From the NCBI GenBank assembly GCA_964342485.1, contig CAYFFO010000036.1, positions 1-16,490 of the forward strand: a DNA stretch of 16,490 bases. The letters run 5' to 3'. The DNA is from CAYFFO01 sp964342485. GTDB taxonomy: Bacteria > Chloroflexota > Dehalococcoidia > Lucifugimonadales > CAJWER01. Shown piece by piece: positions 1-7,086 of this stretch. The notes beneath the pieces were generated by a model that saw nothing but the letters and a program-made list of their open reading frames with translations, was not told the DNA's origin and did no database searches. Positions within the stretch are counted from its first letter, which is position 1. Every line of letters starts with the position of its first letter. Made by a program: the position numbers and the translations under genes.

Positions 1-61
1 CTATTGTCGTTAAATTTTATGACTGATACACTCTTCTAAATCTTTTTTAACAGGTGGATAT

Positions 62-820
62 ATGGGTGAAGTTGATCTTGATTTTAAACCGTTAGTACCA
101 GTCTTTGACGCAAATGTAGCTCTTGGAAGACGTCATGATAAGAGAGTTGTAATCGATACGATTGAAGGACTTTTTGAAGCCATGGATAATTCAGGCGTAG
201 ATAGGGCTGTTGTGTATTCACCTCATGCTGAACATTTCGATATTTTCGAAGGTAATAGGGAGCTTGCTGAATTAACGAGAACGCACCCTAATTTGATACC
301 GCAATTTGTTGCCAATCCTGCTACCGAAGATATTTCAGAATTTGTAACCGAGATAAACAAATATGGTGTCAGTTCAGTTCGATTATCTCCAAAAGAACAC
401 AGATATCCTTTAACTGAATGGGTAGTTGGTGAATGGACAGATTGGATTGAGTCTGTAAATATGCCTATATGGATACCAGTTGATTTTGCTGATCCTACTG
501 AACTTTTTGATCTAGCTTCAAATCGTCCAGCTTTAAACATAGTGCTCGCGGAAGTTCATTATATTCATGTGCCATGGGTAATGCCTCTTCTCAGTAGACT
601 TTCAAACGTATCAATAGAGATATCTCGATTTGTGATAGGTGATGGTATTACACGTCTTGTTAATCTCATAGGTCAAGATCGGATAATATTTGGTTCTAGA
701 TTCCCTGAATCTTCTATGGGACAGCAAATATATAACCTTCATCACAACAATCTAAATCTAGCAGAACTGTCGGCTATTTGTTCTGGTAATGTTGAAAGAC
801 TCTTGGGTAGAGAAGATTAA
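62..820 (+). CDS. Amidohydrolase-2-type TIM-barrel protein lacking all metal ligands (probable pseudoenzyme)
   Basis: A 252-aa protein with the overall pattern of the amidohydrolase-2 (PF04909-like) family and collinear with the next gene. The order is an N-terminal strand ending in the metal-site region (residues 14-22), a G-V-D-R-A motif (45-49), the middle barrel, and a C-terminal F-G-S-x-x-P loop (210-215). Family members normally carry D-x-H-x-H, two later histidines and an Asp in F-G-S-D. Here the first motif reads DANVA (H to N18 and H to A20), the region matching the third His reads PVD (139-141), the usual L-A-H is L-A-E (E164), and F-G-S-D is F-G-S-R (R213). The reading frame is intact, so it is not a decayed pseudogene. 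The ATG start is supported by AGGTGG 4 nt upstream. It lies 79 nt before an apparently active homologue. Hydrolase activity is unlikely; a structural, regulatory or ligand-binding role is inference. Confidence 0.8.
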   Translation: MGEVDLDFKPLVPVFDANVALGRRHDKRVVIDTIEGLFEAMDNSGVDRAVVYSPHAEHFDIFEGNRELAELTRTHPNLIPQFVANPATEDISEFVTEINKYGVSSVRLSPKEHRYPLTEWVVGEWTDWIESVNMPIWIPVDFADPTELFDLASNRPALNIVLAEVHYIHVPWVMPLLSRLSNVSIEISRFVIGDGITRLVNLIGQDRIIFGSRFPESSMGQQIYNLHHNNLNLAELSAICSGNVERLLGRED

Positions 821-899
821 ATCAAGTCAAATATTGTTAGTATAATTTTTGATGATAGCCATTTTTCGATTTATATAGAGGTTGGGAGTGAGGAACACA

Positions 900-1655
900 A
901 TGGAGATTCCAGTTTTCGATTTTCACGCACATGTAGGTCGGTGGGGAAATTTAGCTGTTTGGGATGATATAGAAAGATATATTAACGTTATGGATGCTGC
1001 GGGAGTAGATAGAGCTAATATAAATTGTATTTTTTATTCCAAAGCCTCTACTGGAAATGATGTTACAGCTAAATTTGTAGAAAAATATCCCGACAGATTT
1101 GTGGGTGTTGGATTTGTTTCTCCTCATTACCCTGAAGAGGCGATTCTTGAATTGGAAAGAGTTTTTGATAAACTTAAGATGCGTTCTTTAAAGGTGTACC
1201 CGACTTATTATGGCAAACCTATTGATGATAAAGGCTATTTGCCTATTTTCGAGTGGTGTAATGATCGTAATATAGTTATTATGAGCCATTCTGAAGCTGG
1301 AACCGATAACGACTTGACGGAACCAAAACGTTTCGTTCCTTTGGCCAACAGGTACCCTAATATACGATGGGTTCTAGCACATTCAGGCAATTCCCGTATA
1401 GGGCAAATGCAGTCCGTAAAAGCAGCCCAAGAATGTCCAAACATTTTTTTGGAAACTTGTACGTCTTTTGGAGATCACAATACAATCACTGACCTTGTAA
1501 ATGGAGCAGGTGAAGATAGAGTCCTTTTTGGTTCTGATATGCCCCTAATGGATGCAAGGACTCAGGTAGGTAGAATTGTTAATGCAGATATCAATACTAA
1601 CGCTAAGAAAAAGGTGCTCGGTTTGAATGCGATGAGGATACTCGGATTAGATTAG
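900..1655 (+). CDS. Amidohydrolase-2 family metal-dependent hydrolase/decarboxylase
   Basis: A 251-aa amidohydrolase-2 TIM barrel with the complete metal site visible: D7-x-H9-x-H11 at the first strand, H130 in MSHSEAG, H161 in LAHSG, and D213 in FGSDMP. Family members hydrolyse or decarboxylate small cyclic or aromatic acids and lactones (ACMS decarboxylase and related enzymes); the substrate here cannot be read from sequence. A TTG at 882 would extend the frame by six residues, but the ATG at 900 is preferred because a GTGAGG ribosome-binding sequence (888-893) sits 6 nt before it and the D-x-H-x-H motif then falls at the usual near-N-terminal position. It is downstream of, and collinear with, a degenerate homologue (62-820), so the two were probably produced by duplication and are probably co-transcribed. 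The cytoplasm is the likely location because no signal peptide is seen. Confidence 0.85.
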   Translation: MEIPVFDFHAHVGRWGNLAVWDDIERYINVMDAAGVDRANINCIFYSKASTGNDVTAKFVEKYPDRFVGVGFVSPHYPEEAILELERVFDKLKMRSLKVYPTYYGKPIDDKGYLPIFEWCNDRNIVIMSHSEAGTDNDLTEPKRFVPLANRYPNIRWVLAHSGNSRIGQMQSVKAAQECPNIFLETCTSFGDHNTITDLVNGAGEDRVLFGSDMPLMDARTQVGRIVNADINTNAKKKVLGLNAMRILGLD

Positions 1656-1671
1656 TTAGTATGTAGTTGTT

Positions 1672-2229
1672 TTATCTTGGAGCAAAACTATTTGGATCGT
1701 GTCTTTGGTTGTTTAATTTAGTTTTTAAATTAAATAGTTTGTCAGCTAGTGATGTTATCTGTGGTCCTATGAACTCATCACTTAATTCAATTGAAATATT
1801 TTGTGACTGCGTTTGAAAAATTGCCAAAGTGTGATTGCCCAGAAAATATCGTTCTGCAAAGATATAGAGACCCATTCCACAGATTAAGAATGCAACTATT
1901 GTAGAAGGTAAGCTATTATCCCAAACCTGCCATATAGCGACAGCAACGATAATGGACAAAAGTGCCCATAATATTCCCACAAAGCTCTTTTGATGGATGG
2001 TAGATATGCTAAATCCTGTAATTTCATTTAAAGGAACAATTTGAGTATCTATTTTATGCCGGTTAACAATTGTCTTTATCAAATTTTTATTAGTTAATAC
2101 AAGACTGCTTGAGGTTTCAGAGTTATTGTCCGTTGAACTCAATAGTCTAACTTCTTCTTGGATATTTTCCCATTTACCAACGGGGTTATTTGGGTCTTCT
2201 TGGATCATTAATATAAATTTTCCAGACAC
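1672..2229 (-). CDS. Small two-helix membrane protein, PH-like fold, function unknown
   Basis: A 185-aa protein with two hydrophobic segments, residues about 83-102 and 109-126, joined by a short polar loop. Before the helices lies a strand-rich segment (about 42-78: S-S-L-V-L-T-N-K-N-L, then I-V-P-L-N-E-I-T-G-F). After them a second strand-rich segment ends in a probable amphipathic helix (about 127-170). A beta-strand block, transmembrane hairpin and second beta-strand block resemble bacterial PH-domain membrane proteins interrupted by a membrane hairpin, but this is a fold impression only. The frame opens with GTG at 2229, which has no clear ribosome-binding site. An ATG at 2208 (residue 8) is an equally reasonable start, with only a weak GGA upstream. 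It converges tail-to-tail with the amidohydrolase gene with 16 nt between stops and has no functional link I can see to its neighbours. Confidence 0.65.
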   Translation of the reverse strand: MSGKFILMIQEDPNNPVGKWENIQEEVRLLSSTDNNSETSSSLVLTNKNLIKTIVNRHKIDTQIVPLNEITGFSISTIHQKSFVGILWALLSIIVAVAIWQVWDNSLPSTIVAFLICGMGLYIFAERYFLGNHTLAIFQTQSQNISIELSDEFIGPQITSLADKLFNLKTKLNNQRHDPNSFAPR

Positions 2230-2399
2230 GTTAGTTTATAGAATAGAATTGTATTATAAATATTCTTAAAAGGTTGAATATTTGATATTAGAAATAGTTA
2301 CATGGATATTCTGTTTATAGACTATAGAAAAATGATATGTTATTCTCTAGCCGCTTCTATTGCGTCTAAAAATCCTATTTTTGTATCGGAGAAATTTTT

Positions 2400-3509
2400 A
2401 TGGAACGTCCAATTTTTAAGCCGATAGGTACGCCAGAGATCGAATTAGATACCCCTGCCCTTGTGGTAGATATTCATAATCTAGAAAATAATATTAACAA
2501 GATGGCGTCATTTTTTGCAAAGAGTAATGCAAAATTAAGACCACATGTTGCGGCCCACGGCAGCCCTGCTATAGCTCACAAGCAATTGGATGCAGGTGGG
2601 ACATTAGGTGGTATAGCTACTTCTACCGTAGGTCAGGCAGAAATCTTCGCGAGCTACGGGTTCAAAGATATTTTTATCTGTAATCTTGTTGTTACTGGAG
2701 AGAAAGCCAGACGGCTATGTGCTATTGCAAAACGTGCAACGGTTACCGTGGCAGTTGATAGCCCCTTGGGAGTTACCATGTTGTCTGAGGCGGCTGTGGC
2801 AAATCACGTAATTTTAAAGGTGGTTTTGTATTTAAAAACTGCGTATTCAGAGATGGGAGTATCACCCGGCAATGATGCAGTTGAACTGTCCAAGAAAGTA
2901 CAGGAGTCGGATGGTCTGGATTTCAAGGGATTGATGGCATATGAAGGACCAATTTTGTCTGAAAATTACGAACGCCTTGTTGAAACATCAAGAGAAACCA
3001 CTCAACCTGTTTTAGATACCCGTGAAGATATTGAAAATGCCGGGTTCGATGTGGAAGTTGTAAGTATAGGTGGGACACATAACTATGAAATTGTAGGTAA
3101 CACTGACGGCGTTACAGAAGTTCCAGCTGGATCATATGCACTCATGGATGAACGATACAGGTTGCATCGTTCTGAATTTTCAACCGCAGCCCACGTATTG
3201 ACTTGTGTAACAAGTATGCCTGCACCTGGCAATATTATCACCGATGGTGGGCGTAAAACCATGGGAGGAGATGATAGTGATCCAGGAATAGTAGGGCTTG
3301 ATGGTGCCTCCGTACGAGGTCTCAGTGCAGAACATTTTGGTATAGACGTGGACCCAGATTTGCAACATGGGCTGAAGCTTGCTGACAGGGTCTGGGCTGT
3401 TCCTGGAGATATAGCCAGTTGTATCAATGTGCACGATTACATGTTTGTGATTCAAGACGATAAACTTGAGGCAATCTGGGATTTGCCAGCGAGAGGACAA
3501 TTCAGATAG
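2400..3509 (+). CDS. D-threonine aldolase/D-serine dehydratase-fold protein lacking PLP lysine and zinc ligands
   Basis: A 369-aa protein with the fold-type III layout of the D-threonine aldolase/DSD1 family: an alanine-racemase-like N-terminal barrel (about 14-250) starting with the T-P-A-L-V-V-D motif, and a C-terminal D-serine-dehydratase-like beta domain (about 260-366) ending in A-R-G. The family's PLP site R-P-H-x-K-T-H-K reads RPHVAAHG at 47-54, so the Schiff-base lysine is Ala51. The D-x-G-x-x-R-x-G-V segment reads KTAYSEMGV (146-154), with Arg replaced by Glu151. The C-terminal zinc motif P-N-H-x-C reads PGDIA (335-339), with His and Cys replaced by Asp and Ala. The S-x-G-G-T phosphate-binding-type loop is partly kept (222-226). 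The 1.1 kb frame is intact with a good GGAG 8 nt before ATG. Classical PLP/zinc aldolase or dehydratase chemistry looks impossible; another activity or a binding role is inference. Confidence 0.8.
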   Translation: MERPIFKPIGTPEIELDTPALVVDIHNLENNINKMASFFAKSNAKLRPHVAAHGSPAIAHKQLDAGGTLGGIATSTVGQAEIFASYGFKDIFICNLVVTGEKARRLCAIAKRATVTVAVDSPLGVTMLSEAAVANHVILKVVLYLKTAYSEMGVSPGNDAVELSKKVQESDGLDFKGLMAYEGPILSENYERLVETSRETTQPVLDTREDIENAGFDVEVVSIGGTHNYEIVGNTDGVTEVPAGSYALMDERYRLHRSEFSTAAHVLTCVTSMPAPGNIITDGGRKTMGGDDSDPGIVGLDGASVRGLSAEHFGIDVDPDLQHGLKLADRVWAVPGDIASCINVHDYMFVIQDDKLEAIWDLPARGQFR

Positions 3510-3530
3510 ATACTAGATGTAACAGAATAA

Positions 3531-3555
3531 TAAATTCCTACTTTAGGTGAATTTA
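3531..3555. repeat. Imperfect inverted repeat (stem-loop) before the mutarotase gene
   Basis: TAAATTC (3531-3537) and GAATTTA (3549-3555) are perfect 7-nt complements. Inside them CCTA and TAGG can also pair if a 2-nt bulge is allowed, leaving a 3-nt loop. It lies in the 63-nt spacer between 3509 and 3573, just upstream of the GGAG ribosome-binding site of the mutarotase gene. No T-run follows, so it is a poor intrinsic terminator. It could be a weak terminator, an operator or chance in AT-rich DNA. Confidence 0.35.
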
Positions 3556-3572
3556 CTCTTTGTGGAGATGCT

Positions 3573-3920
3573 ATGAAAACTTTTGGTATGGCTCTAGATT
3601 TGATTGACGACCCTGATGTTATTTCTGAGTATTGTGAATACCATAGAAATGTTTGGCCCGATGTTATTGAAGGACTTAGCTTGATCGGGATTAATGAAAT
3701 GAAAATCTTTCTGGGTGGAAACCGCCTTTTCATGTATATTGAAACTAGTGATGAATTTGAACCTGGAAGAGATTTTCCAAAATATATGGAAACTGGTAGT
3801 GCTAAGAAATGGGATGATCTAATGAGAAAATTCCAACAAAAAGTACCTTCGGCTAAACCAGAAGAATGGTGGACACAAATGGAAGAGGTTTTTAACCTTA
3901 AGTGGTTTAATAATAAGTAG
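3573..3920 (+). CDS. L-rhamnose/L-fucose mutarotase-family protein
   Basis: A 115-aa single-domain protein of the RhaM/RhaU-type mutarotase family (dimeric ferredoxin-like alpha/beta barrel), which interconverts the alpha and beta anomers of 6-deoxyhexoses. Hallmarks visible are Y20, H24 and the V-W-P segment (27-29) in the Y-x-x-x-H-x-x-V-W-P motif, the N-R-L-F-M-Y-I-E strand (50-57), F-Q-Q (87-89), the W-W pair (99-100) and the terminal M-E-E-V-F strand. The usual family length is about 104-115 aa. GGAG lies 5 nt before the ATG. The next gene, a fuconolactonase homologue, begins 4 nt after the stop, so the two are very probably translated from one message and act on the same deoxysugar. Whether the sugar is fucose, rhamnose or another 6-deoxy sugar is not decided by the sequence. 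Confidence 0.85.
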   Translation: MKTFGMALDLIDDPDVISEYCEYHRNVWPDVIEGLSLIGINEMKIFLGGNRLFMYIETSDEFEPGRDFPKYMETGSAKKWDDLMRKFQQKVPSAKPEEWWTQMEEVFNLKWFNNK

Positions 3921-3924
3921 TAAA

Positions 3925-4764
3925 ATGGACAGTCGTATTATTGACAGTCATCACCATTTTTGGGATCTAAAAAAATTTAACTACGACTGGATGCCGCCTG
4001 AAGAAGGGGTTCTTAGGAAAAATTATTTACCTGAGGATATTAGACCTATACTTCAAAAGAACGGTATTGATCAGACCGTTTTGGTACAGGCCCATGAATC
4101 TTTAGAAGAAGCAAAATGGTTTCTAGGATTAGCTGAACAAAATGATTTTATTGCAGGTGTGGTAGCCTGGGTTGATTTGCTAGATCCAGATGTGGGTTAC
4201 GTTCTTGATGAATTACTCAAATACCCTAAATTTGTTGGGGTTAGACATGGTGTGGAACATGATCCTGATCAAGAATGGTTAATACGAGACTCTTCTAAAC
4301 GTGGTCTTAGAGAATTATCTGACAGAAGTATCCGGTTCGATATGCTAACAAGACCGCATCAATTAAAACATGTACTGATTGTGGCCGATGAAATACCTGA
4401 CTTAATGATTGTTATCGATCACATATCAAAACCTCCTATTTCTACTGGTGTTTTGGAACCATGGGCCAGTGATATAGCCAAGGTCGCTGATATTCCGGGG
4501 GTATATTGTAAGGTGTCTGGGATGGTAACAGAGGCAGATCACCAAAATTGGGAATATGACCATTTCAATCCATATATAAAGCATATTCTAGACGTGTTTG
4601 GGATTGATCGATTGATGTTTGGTAGTGACTGGCCAGTGTGTTTACTGTCAGGGTCCTATGAAGATGTTTTACAAGTAGCGTTACGTGGCCTGGGCGATTT
4701 AAGCGATGAACAAAAACGAATGTTCATGGGAGACAACGCAGCCAGGTTTTATGGGCTAAGTTAA
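3925..4764 (+). CDS. L-fuconolactonase-type amidohydrolase (COG3618-like lactonase)
   Basis: A 279-aa TIM-barrel hydrolase matching the L-fucono-1,5-lactonase/4-sulfomuconolactone hydrolase branch of the amidohydrolase superfamily. The features are the D7-S-H-H-H-F-W-D opening with H9, H10 and H11, the G-V-R-H-G-V motif (105-110), the I-D-H-I-S-K-P-P motif (164-171), C-K-V-S-G-M (195-200) and F-G-S-D-W-P (232-237, D235). All hallmark residues are present, so the enzyme is expected to open a sugar-acid lactone. It starts 4 nt after the mutarotase stop and has no clear ribosome-binding site of its own, which suggests translational coupling. In deoxysugar oxidation pathways mutarotase, dehydrogenase, lactonase and dehydratase act in turn. 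The dehydrogenase and dehydratase are not in this operon, though candidates lie elsewhere in the window. Confidence 0.85.
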   Translation: MDSRIIDSHHHFWDLKKFNYDWMPPEEGVLRKNYLPEDIRPILQKNGIDQTVLVQAHESLEEAKWFLGLAEQNDFIAGVVAWVDLLDPDVGYVLDELLKYPKFVGVRHGVEHDPDQEWLIRDSSKRGLRELSDRSIRFDMLTRPHQLKHVLIVADEIPDLMIVIDHISKPPISTGVLEPWASDIAKVADIPGVYCKVSGMVTEADHQNWEYDHFNPYIKHILDVFGIDRLMFGSDWPVCLLSGSYEDVLQVALRGLGDLSDEQKRMFMGDNAARFYGLS

Positions 4765-4824
4765 AATTGACAGGAGTCGTTCGATGGATTTAATACCTAA
4801 GTAAACTGGTAACAACCGACAACT

Positions 4825-4842
4825 GTTTTTGATCACAAAAAC
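4825..4842. terminator. Short perfect stem-loop between lactonase and yajQ
   Basis: GTTTTTG (4825-4831) and CAAAAAC (4836-4842) are perfect complements around a 4-nt loop, within the 123-nt spacer between the lactonase stop (4764) and yajQ start (4888). The stem is AT-rich and no T-run follows on the plus strand, so it is at best a weak terminator or a transcript 3'-end structure. The same spacer holds a 6-codon frame with an AGGAG (4772-4776) and ATG at 4784 (stop 4802-4804), which may be a leader peptide or chance. Confidence 0.3.
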
Positions 4843-4887
4843 TGAGGTAAATATAAAAAAGATTTTAATCCTGAAGGAGATAACTAG

Positions 4888-5373
4888 ATGCCGTCATTTG
4901 ATGTTGTTTCAAGGACTGATTTAATGGAAGTCGATAACGCTATTAATGGTGCTAAGAGAGAAATCCGCCAGAGGTACGATCTAGCTGGCTCTAAATGCGA
5001 CTTAGATCGTAAAGATGATACTCTTACGATTACCGCAGACGACCATATGAAGTTAGAGCATGTCAAAGCTTTACTACTCAAATATCTAACTACTAGAAAG
5101 GTTGAAAGAGGAGCCTTTGTATTCGGCAATCCACAAGAAGCGTCGGGTCAAACCGTGAAACAAGTTGTTGATATAAAACAAGGTATTGATGATGAACTTG
5201 CTAGAAAAATCACTAAATCTGTAAAGTCCACGAAATTCAGAGTGCAAATATCAATGAAAGGAAACGAACTTAAAGTGAGCGGAAAAAAGCGGGACGATTT
5301 ACAGGAAATAATCAATTTTATAAAGTCCATGGATAATAAACAGCCTCTCCAGTATGTGAACTTCCGCGATTAA
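4888..5373 (+). CDS. yajQ: YajQ family nucleotide-binding protein
   Basis: A 161-aa protein recognised as YajQ (UPF0234). It begins M-P-S-F-D-V-V-S, has the R-Q-R-Y-D-L-A-G-S segment (about 28-36), the internal A-R-K-I-T-K-S-V-K motif, the repeated beta-alpha-beta ferredoxin-like pattern of two tandem halves, and ends Q-Y-V-N-F-R-D. Length fits the family (about 160-165 aa). YajQ homologues bind nucleotides or RNA, and one branch (in Xanthomonas) binds cyclic di-GMP as a transcription co-regulator; the role in this organism is not known. A strong AAGGAG (4874-4879) lies 8 nt before ATG. It is a widely conserved housekeeping-type gene among catabolic neighbours and no functional link to them is visible. 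Confidence 0.93.
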   Translation: MPSFDVVSRTDLMEVDNAINGAKREIRQRYDLAGSKCDLDRKDDTLTITADDHMKLEHVKALLLKYLTTRKVERGAFVFGNPQEASGQTVKQVVDIKQGIDDELARKITKSVKSTKFRVQISMKGNELKVSGKKRDDLQEIINFIKSMDNKQPLQYVNFRD

Positions 5374-5471
5374 ATCCGTAATTACAACATAGATAATCAA
5401 CTTAAAAACATGATCGATACAACACCCTATTCATAGTGATTAAAAAAAAGTTTATTTAAAAGGAATATGAT

Positions 5472-6794
5472 ATGGCTGAATCCAATAATCCCGGGACATT
5501 AGCTATACACGGAGGGGATCCCTTAAGAACCCGGCCGTTTGGTCCACGCTGGTATTTTGGTGAGGAAGAGAAACGCCAATTGGCCGAAGTGATTGATGAT
5601 GCGTCTGAACCAGCTGATACAAATGATTCACAGCGATGGCGGTCACGTTTCAAGGTGAATGCATTTTGCGAGATATTTGCGAAAAGACATGGTCTGTACT
5701 ACGCGGTACCCACTAATTCTGCTACTGCGGCAATACATACAGCGATTGCCGCTATTAATCCAGAACCAGGTGATGAGGTAATAACCACGCCTGTGACGGA
5801 TACAGGCGGTATATTGGGCATTATGCTCCAGAACTGTATTCCTGTGTTTGCCGACTCAGACCCAGACACTTTTAATATCGATCCTATAGAGATAGAACGG
5901 AGCGTAACTGAACGCACCTGTGCGATTATCGCCACTCACTTGCATGGGAATCCGTGTGATATGGAATCTATCATGGATATAGGACGGCGTCATGATATAC
6001 CTGTTGTCGAGGACTGTTCCCAGTCCCATCTGGCAAGTTACCAGGGTAAATTAGTTGGGACAATAGGTGATATTGGCATCTGGTCATTTGGCGGTAAGAC
6101 CCTCACAACTGGCTCTGGAGGGATGCTTATGACAAATAACGAAGAATTAGCACATCGTGCGTCTAACTTTGTACGTAAGGGATCAGAAGGATCCATAGAT
6201 TTTCGTAGTTCGCTGGCTCCTGAGCCGGAATCGGTCGAAACTCGTGGATATGCTGCTTTTTTGGGTACGACCTACGCTATGACAGATTTAGAGGCCGCAC
6301 TTGGCGTGGCTCAGTATTCCCGGTGGGATGAAGCTACCAAGGTTCGGAAACGTACTGCCGAGATTCTTAATGAGGTCGTACCAGAACTCCCGGGATTTAA
6401 GGTGCAGCAAGTCCGCCAGGGGGATGTTAATAGCTACTATACATATGCTTATAAGATAGATCCCGTGGTAGCGGGAGTATCTTCAGAAAACTTTTCTCAG
6501 GCAGTAAACGCTGAGGGTATTCCGGACTGTCATGGACCTTATATCAGCGGCAGAGCACTTCACACCTACACTTTATTTACAGAAGAAGACACGTATGGGA
6601 AGTCAGGTTTCCCATTCGTAGATGGTCATGGCAATCGGCGTATTGATTATTCTGATATCCATCTCCCGGTGATAGAACGTGAGTTACCCTTAACTGGTTC
6701 AATATACTTCCGTAATTCTTATACGGAGAATGATGCTCATGATATTGCAAATGCGATGAAGAAGGTATCTGACTACTACAAGTCAGCAGACTGA
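5472..6794 (+). CDS. DegT/DnrJ/EryC1/StrS family PLP-dependent aminotransferase
   Basis: A 440-aa fold-type I PLP enzyme. Visible landmarks are the N-terminal L-A-I-H-G-G segment (10-15) typical of the AHBA-synthase-like branch, N-S-A-T-A-A-I-H (82-89) for phosphate and cofactor contacts, G-D-E-V-I-T-T-P (100-107), V-V-E-D-C-S-Q (178-184) with D181 expected to contact the PLP pyridine nitrogen, and W-S-F-G-G-K-T (204-210) with K209 as the expected Schiff-base lysine followed by T-T-G-S-G-G. The family makes amino sugars or amino-benzoate precursors by transamination, or dehydrates deoxysugars; the substrate is unknown here. Length is slightly above the usual 370-400 aa, mostly from a C-terminal extension after residue 380. 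The start has AAAGGAA upstream. Its base composition looks richer in G+C than nearby genes by eye, which may mean a different history. No sugar-nucleotide partner gene is adjacent. Confidence 0.88.
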   Translation: MAESNNPGTLAIHGGDPLRTRPFGPRWYFGEEEKRQLAEVIDDASEPADTNDSQRWRSRFKVNAFCEIFAKRHGLYYAVPTNSATAAIHTAIAAINPEPGDEVITTPVTDTGGILGIMLQNCIPVFADSDPDTFNIDPIEIERSVTERTCAIIATHLHGNPCDMESIMDIGRRHDIPVVEDCSQSHLASYQGKLVGTIGDIGIWSFGGKTLTTGSGGMLMTNNEELAHRASNFVRKGSEGSIDFRSSLAPEPESVETRGYAAFLGTTYAMTDLEAALGVAQYSRWDEATKVRKRTAEILNEVVPELPGFKVQQVRQGDVNSYYTYAYKIDPVVAGVSSENFSQAVNAEGIPDCHGPYISGRALHTYTLFTEEDTYGKSGFPFVDGHGNRRIDYSDIHLPVIERELPLTGSIYFRNSYTENDAHDIANAMKKVSDYYKSAD

Positions 6795-6835
6795 TAAAGT
6801 AGTCTTACACATAGTTAATTGACATTGGTTTAACC

Positions 6836-6935
6836 NNNNNNNNNNNNNNNNNNNNNNNNNNNNNNNNNNNNNNNNNNNNNNNNNNNNNNNNNNNNNNNNN
6901 NNNNNNNNNNNNNNNNNNNNNNNNNNNNNNNNNNN
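6836..6935. other. Assembly gap (100 N)
   Basis: A run of exactly 100 Ns, the usual filler for a scaffold join of unknown size. The flanking sequence (6795-6835 and 6936-7086) is non-coding by eye on both strands and contains no RNA gene or clear terminator that I can recognise. Sequence, including whole genes, may be missing here, so the plus-strand DegT gene and the minus-strand PhyH gene may not be true neighbours. Confidence 0.95.
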
Positions 6936-7086
6936 CACAATAACACTGACGTAATCTACTCGATGGAAAAAATTAACTAAGAAGAAACCAGTTATAAAAT
7001 AACGACTGAGACTAGACCTAGGAAACAGCCATTGGTTCGACTTGTATAATTTTCAATGTGTGGCTATATCGATGACCGTTCCTGGA

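Noticed and set aside
882..899. TTG start extending the second amidohydrolase by six residues
   Set aside because: The ATG at 900 has a better-placed Shine-Dalgarno and the extension falls across that ribosome-binding site.
3083..3500. Minus-strand frames within the aldolase-fold gene
   Set aside because: Antisense shadows of an intact coding sequence, with low-complexity translations and no supported start.
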